Assembly: GCA_001640655.1 (NCBI GenBank)
Contig: LXGT01000152.1
Location: forward strand, 1-64,000
Length of the DNA stretch: 64,000 bases
Source of the DNA: Endoconidiophora laricicola
Lineage: Eukaryota; Ascomycota; Sordariomycetes; Microascales; Ceratocystidaceae
Direction of reading: 5' to 3'
The first letter of the stretch is position 1, and every line of letters begins with the position of its first letter. The position numbers were made by a program, and so were the translations under genes. Of this stretch, positions 53,119 to 64,000 are shown piece by piece. The notes beneath the pieces were generated by a model. That model searched no databases. It was not told where the DNA came from and saw nothing but the letters and a program-made list of their open reading frames with translations.

Positions 53119-54203
53119 CTAATCATCCCTCTCAAAATGATAATTGAGATATTCTACAAAGTTCTCCCGTATTCTATCCACAGCCACATTCCCAACATAC
53201 TCTAGTCCGATTCCACGTCTATTCAGTCCAACAAATGTCCGGCGCATTCGCTGGAGTTGCGGCAAACCCAGTTTCTTCATGGGCAGTGATACTACCAGGA
53301 ATTCTCCATCTGTTGCCAATCTAGGGACAGTGACCTCACCACCGCCCTCCTGGTCCTGTTGGTCCAGAATCATTTTAACAATCTCCTGTGTCTGTTTCTC
53401 CAATATATACAAGTAATCGCCTCCAGGATCATTACTTCTCTGGACAGTTGCTTGGTTTGGCCTGATAGCCTTGCGTTCCTCGCCAGCGATAACAGCCCAT
53501 ATCTGGCCAAAAGTCTTCAGGGTCTGGCTCTCATCATCTTCCCAGATGATGGGGAACAGCGGACTGTCCCATCTCGCCATACCATTTGGCTCTTCATATC
53601 TGAATACCAAGTTGTCCCAATTAGCATGCTCATAAGGTTGTTCATCGTCCACGGGAATCGGTGATTTCATCTCGCTTATAGAAGCTGGTATATCAGCCGT
53701 ACTAGATCGTGTGCTCTCTTCCTGTCGTCTTGCTAAGCGGGCTTCATTCACGCTCTTCGCTCGGTCGGGCATGCAGCCAATCTGGACAACAAGACTAGGT
53801 GTGCGCATCGCTTTCGCTTCGCAATACAGCTGATATCTCCAGCCCTTTATATAATTCAGCCCATCCAATATGACAATATCTTTGTCCGAGAGGACTCGCT
53901 TGACGGCCGAGGACATTGATGCTCTCGCGTCCTTCTCGGATGAGTTTGCTGACCGCGCATGCTCAGGAACGATAGAGAGATCGTAGACTGATCGGGGTAT
54001 CGATAGTGTCGAGTCAGAGATGTAGTGGAGTCTGTATTTATTGTCTGGTCCCAGCGATTCTATCTGGTTCGAGAGGTAATCGTAGAGTTGTTTCGAGCGG
54101 GTAGTCTTGCCCGAGGTCGGCAGACCAGTCACCATGATTAGCTATAGTCAGCGGGTTGTTAGTCATTGCCACAAGTTGAAGTATGCGAAGGCCTTACAGG
54201 CAT
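53119..54203 (-). CDS. KTI12: Kti12, Elongator-associated P-loop ATPase, two exons
   Basis: Model: exons 54203-54198 and 54141-53119, giving 342 residues. The first coding exon is only ATG CCT, followed by GTAAGG. The second starts CTA ATC ATG after a CTATAG acceptor and gives the family N-terminus MPLIMVTGLPTSGKTT. Without this exon the protein would start at the internal Met5 and lack the leading residues of the first beta strand. Walker A GLPTSGKT spans residues 8-15. A typical IVILDGLNYIKGWRYQLYC block carries the Walker B Asp, and a C-terminal helical tRNA-binding-type domain with repeated Arg/Lys follows (RMRRTFVGLNRR). Kti12 works with the Elongator complex in wobble-uridine (mcm5/ncm5) tRNA modification and is related to the seryl-tRNA(Sec) kinase PSTK. 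Slightly longer than the roughly 310-residue yeast protein because of a Ser/Glu-rich loop near the middle. It is tandem with CDC48 downstream and the Smr gene upstream. Confidence 0.95.
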
Positions 54204-54840
54204 ATTATGAAAATAATGGGTGCTGACGGCGACGGTATTAGTTTTAATTTTCAAGGACGTTGAAAACCCAAGAATATAATCCAATCCGATCCGCGCTAAT
54301 CGTATACATGTAAGAAATATTTAACAGTGACTCGCCATCGGTGGGTTCACAATACAATTTTTAGAGGGGCTCCAGAATTTTAATAGTCGATGTCGTCATG
54401 AGCTTCGCGGCAATTGCTGATAACCTTATCAATAGCAACCATTTCATATATGCCGGATAGAATATCAACCTATAGCGTGTGATCACCCAAAGATGAACTT
54501 TCTGTATACAAAGTGAGAAAGAGCATACTAATAATTACGAATGATCCGTCATACCCAAGGCGTTACTATCTCCGCAAACATACAAATATCATTATGAAGG
54601 TTCGCACACTACGCATTACGGTCACATAACGTCGTCTTTGCTTGAAGAAGCTGATAACTAATAAGTATTCAATTCATAAAGAAGAAAAAAGTTAGCAAAA
54701 TGGTATGAGCATAGCCGCACCAATATATTCCCGTTGAAATCATAACATAACGTAAAAAAACACGCAAGACGAAAATGCCTACAACAGTCATGCTCTGGAC
54801 ATCGCGGTTCGTACATAGAAGACTAGCTTGCAGAATTGTT
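54204..54840. promoter_or_regulatory. KTI12 5' region and Smr gene 3' region
   Basis: A CCAAT pentamer occurs at 54281-54285, about 80 bases upstream of the KTI12 start in plus-strand orientation. The rest is A+T-rich and would include the 3' UTR of the Smr gene. No additional gene was seen. Confidence 0.5.
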
Positions 54841-55775
54841 CTACATAACACTGCAGCATTTCTTTCCAATGTACTTGAACAGCGCATCCAGTAGATTCGT
54901 ATCTTGTTCTGGCTGGTGATGATGTCCCTGTGAAGGCTGCTGGTGTTGCTGTTGGCCACCGCTGTAATGGGGCTGCTGAGGAGCCGAATATCCACCATCG
55001 TTCAACTTAACGATAATGCGTCCTGCGTTATGCTCGTCGGTGTGATATTCAAGTCCCATACGCTCAAAGACATGTTCCACGGCAGGCTTGATTTTGGGAA
55101 TGTGCTTGTTAGAGTGGATTCCCTTTCCAACGATTACACAGAGTCGGGCTCTACCCGCATTACGGTCGGCTATCAGGCGCTCTTCGACAATACGCTCCGC
55201 CTCGTCAACATACTGGCCGTGGAGATCGATTTCATCATCATCAAGGCGACCCATTGCATTGTTTTCGCGGAAGATATATTCGCTGGCTTGGCGGTTGTAC
55301 TGGTCCATCTTGGCAGCATGGCGTTTGCCTAAGACGCTCATCTCTTTGGCTACACCGCCAGCGCCTCTCTCGTAAGCTTCACGCGACTATTAGGATAGCG
55401 CGCCATGTTAGTTTCTAAGATATCTCTAGCATGTACTAAGCCCAAGCATGAGGGGTAATCACCCTACAATCACTTCGAATGATGCGAGAAATAAGACTGG
55501 CTAGAAAGATAAATGAACAACTTACCTTCTGGAAAAACTGGCTGCGTTTTACTCCTTCGGCGTGGGCAAGCTCACGGAGGCGATCGTACTCAGCTTCAAT
55601 ATTGCCATTTTCATCCTGTCGAAATGCTGGAGATACGTTAATCTTCAGTATATTGCATGTTTACATATTGCCGATATGCGGTGCAAACGACACTGACAGG
55701 GCAGAGGCACATTCGTCTCTGTATGTGAGATTACTTACCGTGCTGGCGTGGTTGCTGCTGCAGTACGGCGGACAT
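54841..55775 (-). CDS. DUF1771-Smr domain protein with C-terminal CaaX-like motif, three exons
   Basis: Model: exons 55775-55739, 55626-55526 and 55386-54841, giving 227 residues. Both introns have GTAAGT-type donors. In the first, the acceptor CTCCAG is chosen because the nearer ACAG would put a stop in frame. Residues 24-89 form the DUF1771 helical hairpin (EYDRLRELAHAEG, then SREAYERGAGGVAKE). The Smr domain follows, with DLHG at 100-103 and the loop GKGIHS at 133-138, the residues typical of MutS2-type Smr nuclease or RNA-binding folds. After the Smr domain comes a Gln/His/Ser/Pro-rich linker, then a short amphipathic helix (LLDALFKYIGKK) ending in Cys-Cys-Ser-Val-Met. The last four residues fit a CaaX prenylation signal, with the preceding Cys a possible palmitoylation site. 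Eukaryotic DUF1771-Smr proteins are linked to RNA cleavage and ribosome surveillance, but the role of this one is unknown. Confidence 0.93.
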
Positions 55776-56066
55776 TGCGACTAATGTGTTGCCTATTTCG
55801 CAGTATATTTAGATGAAGAAAAATAAAGACTCCAACTATTGGACTAGTACAGGTGTCCCAAGGCTATATCTATCGGGAATATCGTGAGGCACAAGGTTGT
55901 ATCGCAAGAATAGAATCGCAAGAAGGCTGTCAGGAGCAGCTAAAAATCAGTCCGCGGAATTGGCGCTAAACTTTAGCATTCTCAAGTTCAGCTGCACAGG
56001 TCCAGTTAACCAATTGGCAAGCCCGATCTAGCCAACCCAAGTAGCAAGCCCAACTTAGCCAGCGCA
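55776..56066. promoter_or_regulatory. Smr gene 5' region with CCAATTGG and duplicated motif
   Basis: The region upstream of the minus-strand Smr gene contains the palindromic CCAATTGG at 56010-56017. Two copies of the motif shared with the CDC48 promoter follow: GCAAGCCCGATCTAGCCAA at 56017-56035 and GCAAGCCCAACTTAGCCAG at 56044-56062. They lie about 240-290 bases from the start codon. Confidence 0.5.
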
Positions 56067-59000
56067 TAGCTTTTAGGCTTTTATCCTAAGGCACAACTAC
56101 TGCAAGAATATAAAGGAAGTCTGGTCTCGATTTTTTACGTACACCTGTCATATAAACAACCCAAGTCAGAAGGTAGGAAGATGACTCGATACTAGTACCT
56201 ATTTTCAAGCCAATTTTAGTTTCACTTAGCTCAAGTATAAATGTTTGCATCGCTACCGGAAAGACCTATTTAAAACTTAAACTTACGGTGCCACCCACCA
56301 GACTATACTAGTATCTAACTCACAGCACAGCGGGTGTTTTCCGTGATATCCCCAGCAAAGAGAGTTGGTGACTTGCTTAGACTATTGAAACGAATCAACT
56401 TCCATTTTCTTTCTAGAAACAGATATCTATACAAGTACTCACTAGTCAGGATAAAACCTCCACAAACGTACTTATGTACATAGTAGTTGCGACACAGAAA
56501 TTGCCTGTACAAATATAAAATGAGATCTTTTTATACAATGTATAGTTTATCATTGTCTTCTTCATACCAGCCGCTCTCCTAGCTTGCAGAATTATGTCAG
56601 CTCGGTAACGGAAGCGATAATCACGCCTATCGGGAGCACGATTTAAAAGAGCAATCATATAGTAGTGACAGCCTACATAGCATCCAACGGGTTTCCTATC
56701 CAAGCCACATGCTTAGTAATAGCATATAAGTGAATATATATGGTTTGTCAGGAAGGCATTTCAGAGCAATTGTTGCTTACTCATGGAAAGAAACTAGTTA
56801 TAATGTGATACCCAAAGTCATCACTATAATTACAGTCTATAACTATTCCTATCTCTTGGTATTACAGCACGTGTTGAATAACCTATAATAATTACATCAA
56901 GTTAGTATTTATAGTCGTTTATCGATGATTTCGAAAGGCTTTTGATGAATCTATAGCCGTGGCCTTTGTCATATTTCAGCAAAAGGGTGTAGCTGAATTT
57001 TTGTCGACCCGTCGTTTATCATTGTGACAAGAACGCATCAAAACCGGTAGCCTTCATCACGCGTCCTATATTCTAAGGTTGGAAACTCGAATATTCCGTA
57101 TGCTGTCAAACATATATTCTTTAACCTAAAACAGACGATCCGGTCATGCCGAAAGACACTGAGAAACCATAGTTTATGATACAGAACGACCGAATCTTGC
57201 GGGAAGAAATTGTCTCGCTGTCAACGCGATATGTCAGGCTGGATATACCAGACTTCTCAAGACACGGATGCTAATATCTTGGTTAACAGGGACATGTTAG
57301 ATTACAGGCTGTCTTGAAAAAGAGATATGCCCTCCTGCTTGAAACCCAAGAATATATACACTGTAGAATATCGCGGTTCAACAAGGGGGCTGAGGATCGC
57401 GGCGACAAGAAAATAGAAGGTAAGAAGAAGTTGATAAATTTGGTTTGGTTCAGCTAGGCTAGGATATTATATCGCATTTAATCTTCTAATAGCCCTAGCA
57501 ATAGTACATATAGCATGGTCGACCTACTTTGATGGACAAGTGAGATATGGCACAAGTCCATGACTTGGATGCAAATACTTGAATCTTTACAATCAAGAGT
57601 CAAAAATCGTATGTTTAGTCATCACATCATGATAGTCTATATACAATCACATAAAACCTATAATATATTCCCTGTTTGTGGTGAGAAGTACACTATATCA
57701 TGGTTTGCTTGTTTGTAATGAAATAGGTTTTAGAGATGTCAACTTCTTGTCCCAGTTGAGTCAAGTTGAGTCAAGTGTCATCTCTTGAGTCGATATAGTG
57801 ATGCCTAATGCCTTAGTACAACGGTGTGGATCCTGTTGATATATCTTAAAGGTATTTCATACTAACCAAGGTTAACAACACTTTGTAGTAAGTGAATATG
57901 TTTAATGTCCCATTTAACTAGATAATATCTCAAACTGGTGGCCAGCAAGAGTTCTAACATAGTTCACTTTAGTTATAGTAGCCTTACTGTTAATAAACTT
58001 TCAATAAATAATTTTCTACTACATATTTTGCCAGTTTGTAGACAGTAGGCAGGTTTTGATTCAATGATGTTATCAATATTAAAGGATAAACTAGGGGCTT
58101 TTCACAACCAACCCAAATATATATTTTTAATATTAAAAATGTGCCTGAAGTGGGCTAATAAACGAGGTACATGTAGGTTTTGGGATTTCTATCAAAAATT
58201 TTATTCGATTTTTAAAACTATGAAGATACAGGTACAAGCAATAGTTACTGCAAGTAAATCTCAAGAAACAATAAATGAAGTTAGTAAAGGGATAAAAACA
58301 AGAAAACACCACAAAACACGTATAACGACCTCCTCCTAACTTTACTAGACATTGTGTAGCGTCATGTAATCGAGCTACTCTATTATAGTCAGAGTTACGG
58401 CTAATGGTGTAAGAATTGGAGCCAACATTTCTATAGTCGCGACTTCAGCTGGATCGCCACGACCACAACAACGGCCACCACGTTCTCCATGCCTATAGAT
58501 TAGTACGTGCTGCCTCTTCATACTCTCACTCCCAGAGATATTTTCTAATAAAGGAGTCACCATCTCCATCGTTGTCTGGCTGAAGGGCCGTGATCACAGC
58601 GGCTATAGAAACCCGTGGCCGGCCATGGGGTCTGCAAAATTATTAGATAGCTCAACATAGCGCGTCCAGCGCCAGTGCGTATCAAATACTGCAATCTGAT
58701 GAATGTGTCAATGTTGACGTGGTACTATTCCAATATGAAATCAAGGTGTGAGAGAGTAAGAAAGAGCCTTCTGAGATATAGATTGGTACCAATTTGGTTA
58801 TTAGCCCTCTTTATTGTTTCATGACATATAGTTGCAGTGATTACATGTACCTTGAATGTATCTTGGGCCCACTTATGGCCCCATCAACATTAAATTTTTA
58901 TTCTAGCATAGTTTGGTTGGTCCCGAGCAAGTCCCATAATTATCGCTAGGGCTAAATAAGCAAATGATGTACTTGGTCAGAGGCTAAAGGAATAATGGTT

Positions 59001-62000
59001 GATCAGACATACGTTTTCTAGAAGCCAGGTAAGAATTATATGTTATAGCTTAAATAAACGCAAAATATGCATACTTGAAGCAACTGTCTATGAGCCATGA
59101 GAAAATTCTGTTCCTTATATTCCACAGTTACTTGCTGTGAAAAGTCAGGCTGTCTCGGGATAGCAAGCGTGTCAATGGCATGAACATGCCTGTCACAGAT
59201 AAAAGACTTGACAGATAGTATTGAATTTCCTCATATGATAGCAAGTGAAACAAGATATCTAATAGATGGATGTTGACGGCTGGACTACAACGTTATCTAA
59301 GGTCAGTCAGTACCAGTATGATACAATTATGGATAGTGCTACGCTATTGTTTATCGTAGCAATTTCCAGACTGTTCTAGGAATATCAATATTATCGAGCC
59401 GTGTCTCCGGAGGCGTTCTTCTGAATCAAACAGTGGAAGTGGAAGAGGAAAATGATCAGCATTCGCGTCTGTGAGACTCTCTCGTCATTTGCTATTTCAT
59501 TCTGGTTCTCGTGCACTTTCTCAAGTGGAGGCTACCTCTTTATCGCCTAACGATCGCCAGTATTATCGGGATTATCATTTTGCATACAAGAGTCAGATCA
59601 TGAAACAAGAGCAGAACCAAGAAAAACAGACTATTTCCGTATTTTCAACGGTGCTAAATCTGATCGGGGCAAAGTATAAGATTCATGATGAAGTTAAAGA
59701 CGTTGTAACTATTATAGAAACCGGAAAATGTCTAAAGCAAACAATGCATTTTCTCTTGGTGACTAAATTCATTGCCGAATTTACCATAAACAGTTGGCAT
59801 CTTAATAGTTCTAGAACCTAGATAAAAGTATTGATAGTGAAAAAAAAACCCTATAAACAATTACCGAAACACTATTTGAAAGGGTTTAGGGTTGGTATGA
59901 AAGCCTGTTGTATGGAACAGACTTTACTATTTATTACGCGATATGCAGGTACACACAACCTCAAACAGTAGCAGTAACATCAACAGCCAACTAGAACATT
60001 CAGAGAAGACTAAAAAGAACAATATACTCCATTCAGGTATGCAAGTCATGCTATAGTACGAGCCACTGTGCAAGTTAATTACTACGTAGTCCTGCACCTG
60101 CCACATTGATAATATTATCGCAGTCCGTCATTGAGAAAATCCCCAGAAAGTATCATTTTATGAAAGCTTGTGCGTTGGTTCCGCATATGATATTGGGCTC
60201 GGCTGCCAAACGAAAGAAAATACGAAAGCAAGCATGAGTAATTATTCTGTGCTCGTGCAAAGTCCTTGGCTTTGAGCTTTGATCGCTTCGGCTGCTACTA
60301 ATATGGTGGATGGTAAACATATCTCCAGGCTCTCTACCAAGTTGCAGAAAGTTTGAATTCAAGCAAGGTGGCCCTCATATGAATAGCCACTACGCTCAGC
60401 GGTTCCTTATCAAGTAGGAGAGCTTTTAAACCCCTATTATAATTGAAGTATTCAGTTTAGAGAAAACGGTTCAAAGAGCTAATTGCGACATTATAAGATT
60501 GGAAGGAGTTCCTATTCAGTGTACACAGAAAGTTTTCCTCTTGTTGCAATGGGCTAAAGTAGACCCAGGAAGAGGGCTACGACAATAGCAAATCGGTTCT
60601 GTGCGCAAACGATGGAAGCAGCCTTTGTACCCTTTTGCTTATGGTCTGTGAGGGGAAATCAGGTTGTACATGGCAAATAAGAGGCAACAACGAGGCCTTG
60701 ATAGCAAGGACCGGGCATACTGTTATCCGAAACTTTTTCAGTGCGTCGCCGGGCGCGTATGTACTGGCTGTCTAATTGACAAACCGTATTTTATTTGCGA
60801 GGGTAAAAGCTCAAATACATTCTAATGGGCAGAAGAAGGCAGGAATATACATGATACTTCACTTGCGGAGACAAACAAGCTCTTGTTTTGTTAAAACTCA
60901 AGGGTAGCGTGAAGCGAGCAATAACATGCTAGGCCTAGTAACGATATTTTATGTGCGGGGTTAGGAGAAAGTGCGATCGGAGGAACAAACCGCCTATCTG
61001 AATATTTATATTTTTGCGTAATAGACCGCTAGTTACGTACAGCAAGTTCACTGTCCTGGCTTGCCAATAGTGGCTACTTGCTATATTAGCGACAGTAGTA
61101 ACGCTAATAAGCAACTGCAGCAATTATACACAGATGGATTACTGTTACTATAGGGGGTTCACAGTGGCGTCTAGAATGGGAAGATCACGAGCAAGTGACA
61201 CCTTGTTTTCTGAACTTTTGTTCACTGCCTAAGCTGCCACTGATCGCTAAACTGGCTGGCTAGACAAGCCCTGGCGCGAACAGAAGAGTTGCCGAGTTGA
61301 AATCATATCATCTATTAGTCTCGTCATAGTTAATATCTAATAGAGTGATGAGTTAAATCTTAATCTTTATCTATTAACCATACTCTTCAAAAACTTGGTA
61401 CCAATGTTCTTATCTCGCCGATTGTAGTGACATCAAAGGACAATTCTTCAACAGAAACAGGCTAGTTTATGACAACATCTCATATATTTTTCGTTTATTT
61501 TTCTATTCAAAGGAGAATTAGTGAGAACCAATCATTCATGTATAAACATGTTTGAAATACGACGGTAGGTACAGCATTTGCTGGTTCGTGCTGGCAATAG
61601 AAAGTAGTTGAAGGGTGAGAGACTGCACTAAAACAAGTACATGAATCATTACAATAGGATGGATTGGGTATCGGGCAATCTATCGACTAATTTCATTAGT
61701 GTTTAGAAAAGAAAGAATAATATATTGGAACTAGTTAGTAGTTTACGGAATGTCCGCTAGTTTCTCCAGAACAGCTAGTTAACTATAGCTGCATCGGCAC
61801 GAACGATTACTATGTAGTCTCAGATACCGCCTTGGCAAGAGATTCTCCCCCAGGCCCAGAAAAACATACAAAACACGAACAGAGAGTCTAGATAAGCCCT
61901 ACTGTGACGGAGATAGACTTAGATACGAACCATATGTACATATAGGACATAAAAATCAAAACTGCATCAACCTGCAGTCAATTGTCTAGCATAGACAGAA

Positions 62001-63452
62001 ATTTACATTATTACTCATAAGACACGAAAGACAGCAAAGCTCACATCGTGAAGGGGAAAACAAAAGTATGACAGCAGTCAACAGAATGACGGAAAAAGAG
62101 TTGTCGCAAAAGAAGACAGTAGGCCCCCCTAGTGCACAGGGCGCCATTGCCTTTGTAAGGGGATCTGGCATGATGTGTAATGGATATTCCTTGTCTCTGA
62201 CTTTTGTTCCTTGTGTTGCGAGAAAGATTTGCATGAATATTCCCCCGCCGATAAATTGCAGACATAGTATTAAGGCATCTAGTAGGGGAAGTCATAAGTG
62301 CCGATCATTGCGCAGACTGTAGATAACTTCCGCCTTTCTAGTGAAAGTGAATGAGAGTATTTGCAGACGAAGGGGGTTTCTTTTGAACACGTTATTAGTG
62401 ACCGCACAGCTGGCTATAAATATTGTTAGCCAGTGAATCAGGGCTACAATTCAACCGTAAACTTAGTGATCTTACCAAGCAGCTTCTAGACAATAGACTC
62501 ATGCTATGGAGAAATGGTTTCCTTTGCGTCTTTCAGGCCATAACGACAGCACTGTTCACCCTGTTGGGCAAGGATTCTAGGCGAGGATGCTGAGCTCATG
62601 ACGCGGTGTTCGATCTTCACTCATTTCAAGTACCCCAAGCCAGTAACATCTGATCTTCTCTAGCTCGTAGTAAGTGTTGTCATAGCCAGCAAACCAAAGT
62701 AAAGTAGGTCAGCCACTGGCGCAATCCGCAGTTGCAAATAACAACAAAGGTCCGACAGGTCCAGATGGGACGAGCGGGAAGTTGGCCGGCGGAAAGCTAC
62801 AAATTGTGTCCCATTATCTTGCTGCTTGTTCGTCAGGTTACAGTGTCAATGATGAAGTGGTAGCACTATTAAGATGGGGTTTTTATTTTCACGTTATGGT
62901 AAAATGAGGAAACAGGAAGCGGACTATTCGATCGCTCAACTAGGTTTGGTGAGGTTGCCATATTAAAAATGGCCTTGGTCAAGGCCTTGACTGTGAAGTT
63001 ATCCAGTTGGGTCAAAGCGATTTGTGTTATCGAAAGACGGGGAAGGCAAATAAACGCTGGGTTTCGGTGAAGAGAACCATTCAGGGGAGATCACAAAGTC
63101 CTGTGGCCTAAGCTTCTCGAACAGAGATTATTATTATCAATCCCCTTCTAGGCGTTCAAATTTTTTCTCTACCTACTAACCTGCACATGTTGCAATTTAT
63201 AAGACTTTGCCAGGCAGGCATTCTTGGGTTGTCTTGTTCGGTTTTGTTCATCCATTGATGTGTGTGAAGAAGAGGAGCTTTGCTCAGATCTCAGCTAAGG
63301 TCAGGAAGCTCACCTTGATTGAAAATGCTTTTGTGTTTCTCTTACTTGCAAGCTAAAATTTCCAGTTTGGGTCAGTCGACAAACAGTCCAAGAACGAGTG
63401 ACCGCCGTATTGATAGTATGGACAAAGGAAACAGAGAGTAGAAAATAACTCT
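56067..63452. other. Right-hand gene-poor tract
   Basis: About 7.4 kb of A+T-rich DNA without a supported gene. The longest frame, 59471-59821 (116 codons), has an uneven composition and no recognisable family. Its length is close to chance frames elsewhere in the window. A tandem GTTGAGTCAA doublet at 57755-57774 contains two TGAGTCA (bZIP/Gcn4-type) cores, but no gene lies beside it. No tRNA, rRNA or transposon end was found. Confidence 0.5.
57755..57774. repeat. Tandem GTTGAGTCAA doublet
   Basis: Two adjacent copies of a 10-base unit, each carrying TGAGTCA, the reverse complement of the Gcn4/CpcA core TGACTCA. There is no neighbouring gene, so a regulatory role is not supported. Confidence 0.6.
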
Positions 63453-63644
63453 TTAATCTCTCTGATTGATGTCTTGTTGTTGTTGTTGTTGTTGTCGTCT
63501 TATCTCTTTCTCCCTCCTCGTCTCCTGCTCATCATGATAGGCCGTGCGCCGTGTTTCGTAGTCGCAGCTTTTTGTCAGTCTGCTTGTTAAATTCTTTCCT
63601 GTCCTAAGCTTATTTGTTGCAAATATCCTTGATATCAACGCCAC
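63453..63644 (-). CDS. Possible terminal exon, Gln-rich, charged; unrecognised
   Basis: On the minus strand a 63-codon frame ends at TAA (63453-63455). Its second half is strikingly protein-like: RRTAYHDEQETRREKEIRR, a run of seven Gln encoded by the TTG/CAA repeat at 63474-63494, then DINQRD. The sequence AACAAGCAG just inside the frame could be a splice acceptor, making this the last exon of a gene entering from beyond the right edge. No matching upstream exon was identified in the remaining 350 bases, so it may equally be chance. Confidence 0.25.
   Translation of the reverse strand: MALISRIFATNKLRTGKNLTSRLTKSCDYETRRTAYHDEQETRREKEIRRQQQQQQQDINQRD
63474..63494. repeat. (TTG)7 triplet repeat
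   Basis: Seven TTG units on the plus strand, encoding polyglutamine (CAA) on the minus strand if the overlapping frame is translated. Confidence 0.95.
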
Positions 63645-64000
63645 ACTCGCCGCGATAAATTGAGGCGGCTATGATTCTGGGCAATATTTGGTTGAATATA
63701 ACTTTACTAGCAGGACATCGCTTGGTACGGCTGGATTGGTGGCACTGTGCGGGCACAAGAAGCGTCATACTGTTCTTGTCTATTGGCTCAGTCCTTGTTC
63801 AGCTGATTGCATTTAGCACAGATTTTAAAATATACCAAAATAGATGCCATATCAAGGAGGGACATTCTATCACAGTATTTTATGCGACAAATACAGCTTC
63901 TAAAGAACTGCAAATACCACTGAGTTCTTATTGTGTCTATATCGGGTGAAATAGATTATCCCAGAATATATACTCCGATATCAGCCTGTCAGCAAATAAC
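63645..64000. other. Right edge, no supported gene
   Basis: An open plus-strand frame (63671-63949, 92 codons) starts at ATG and is moderately hydrophobic at first, then polar. It shows no family resemblance. The window ends too soon to judge. Confidence 0.4.

Noticed and set aside
54201..54203. Starting KTI12 at the internal ATG at 54135
   Set aside because: The spliced model with the six-base exon gives the family N-terminus MPLI before the P-loop; the internal start truncates it.
59471..59821. 116-codon frame with natural-looking Gln/Lys stretches
   Set aside because: No family resemblance, no supporting splice structure or neighbours, and it sits in A+T-rich DNA where similar frames occur by chance. 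It stays a weak candidate only.
59885..59897. TTTAGGG-like sequence, considered as a telomere-type repeat
   Set aside because: A single occurrence with no array.
1..64000. CRISPR arrays, rRNA, LTR pairs, transposase or reverse transcriptase genes
   Set aside because: None was seen on either strand. The tandem cluster at 7.7 kb has irregular spacing and no spacers.

Overview
The window looks like nuclear DNA of an ascomycete fungus, probably Pezizomycotina-like or a relative with spliced genes. Six protein-coding genes can be modelled. All have short spliceosomal introns with GTAAGT/GTATGT-type donors, CTAAC-like branch sites and pyrimidine-TAG or CAG acceptors. Cdc48, Kti12, an Sus1/ENY2-like subunit, a Lag1-type ceramide synthase and a heavy-metal-type ABC half-transporter together fit a fungus. 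I cannot name the species from sequence alone.

Layout. The LAG1-type ceramide synthase lies at 1948-3469 (+, three exons). A tract of about 28 kb follows (3470 to about 31900) with no gene I can support: it is A+T-rich, stop-dense, and carries simple repeats, one short tandem-repeat cluster, a perfect hairpin and one decayed coding fragment near 23 kb. A pyrimidine-rich region (about 31900-34708) with scattered coding-like scraps leads into an HMT1/ABCB6-type ABC transporter at 34709-37837 (+, three exons). A second gene-poor tract covers about 38-47.7 kb. The gene-dense part is 47.7-55.8 kb: a Sus1/ENY2-like gene (+, 47737-48462) converges on CDC48 (-, 49214-52030, six exons), then KTI12 (-, 53119-54203, with a six-base first coding exon) and a DUF1771-Smr protein (-, 54841-55775, three exons, ending in a CaaX-like tail). 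From 55.8 kb to the right edge I see no convincing gene, apart from a possible glutamine-rich terminal exon near 63.5 kb.

Function. The genes serve unrelated housekeeping roles (sphingolipid synthesis, organelle-membrane transport, SAGA/mRNA export, ubiquitin-dependent segregase, Elongator tRNA modification, RNA-associated Smr biology). I see no operon, secondary-metabolite cluster, CRISPR array, tRNA, rRNA or intact mobile element. The most interesting points are the lipidation-like tail on the Smr protein, the expanded Sus1-like protein, a short promoter motif shared by CDC48 and the Smr gene, and the long gene deserts, whose TpA-rich composition suggests old repeat decay. Nothing here amounts to a demonstrated new system.
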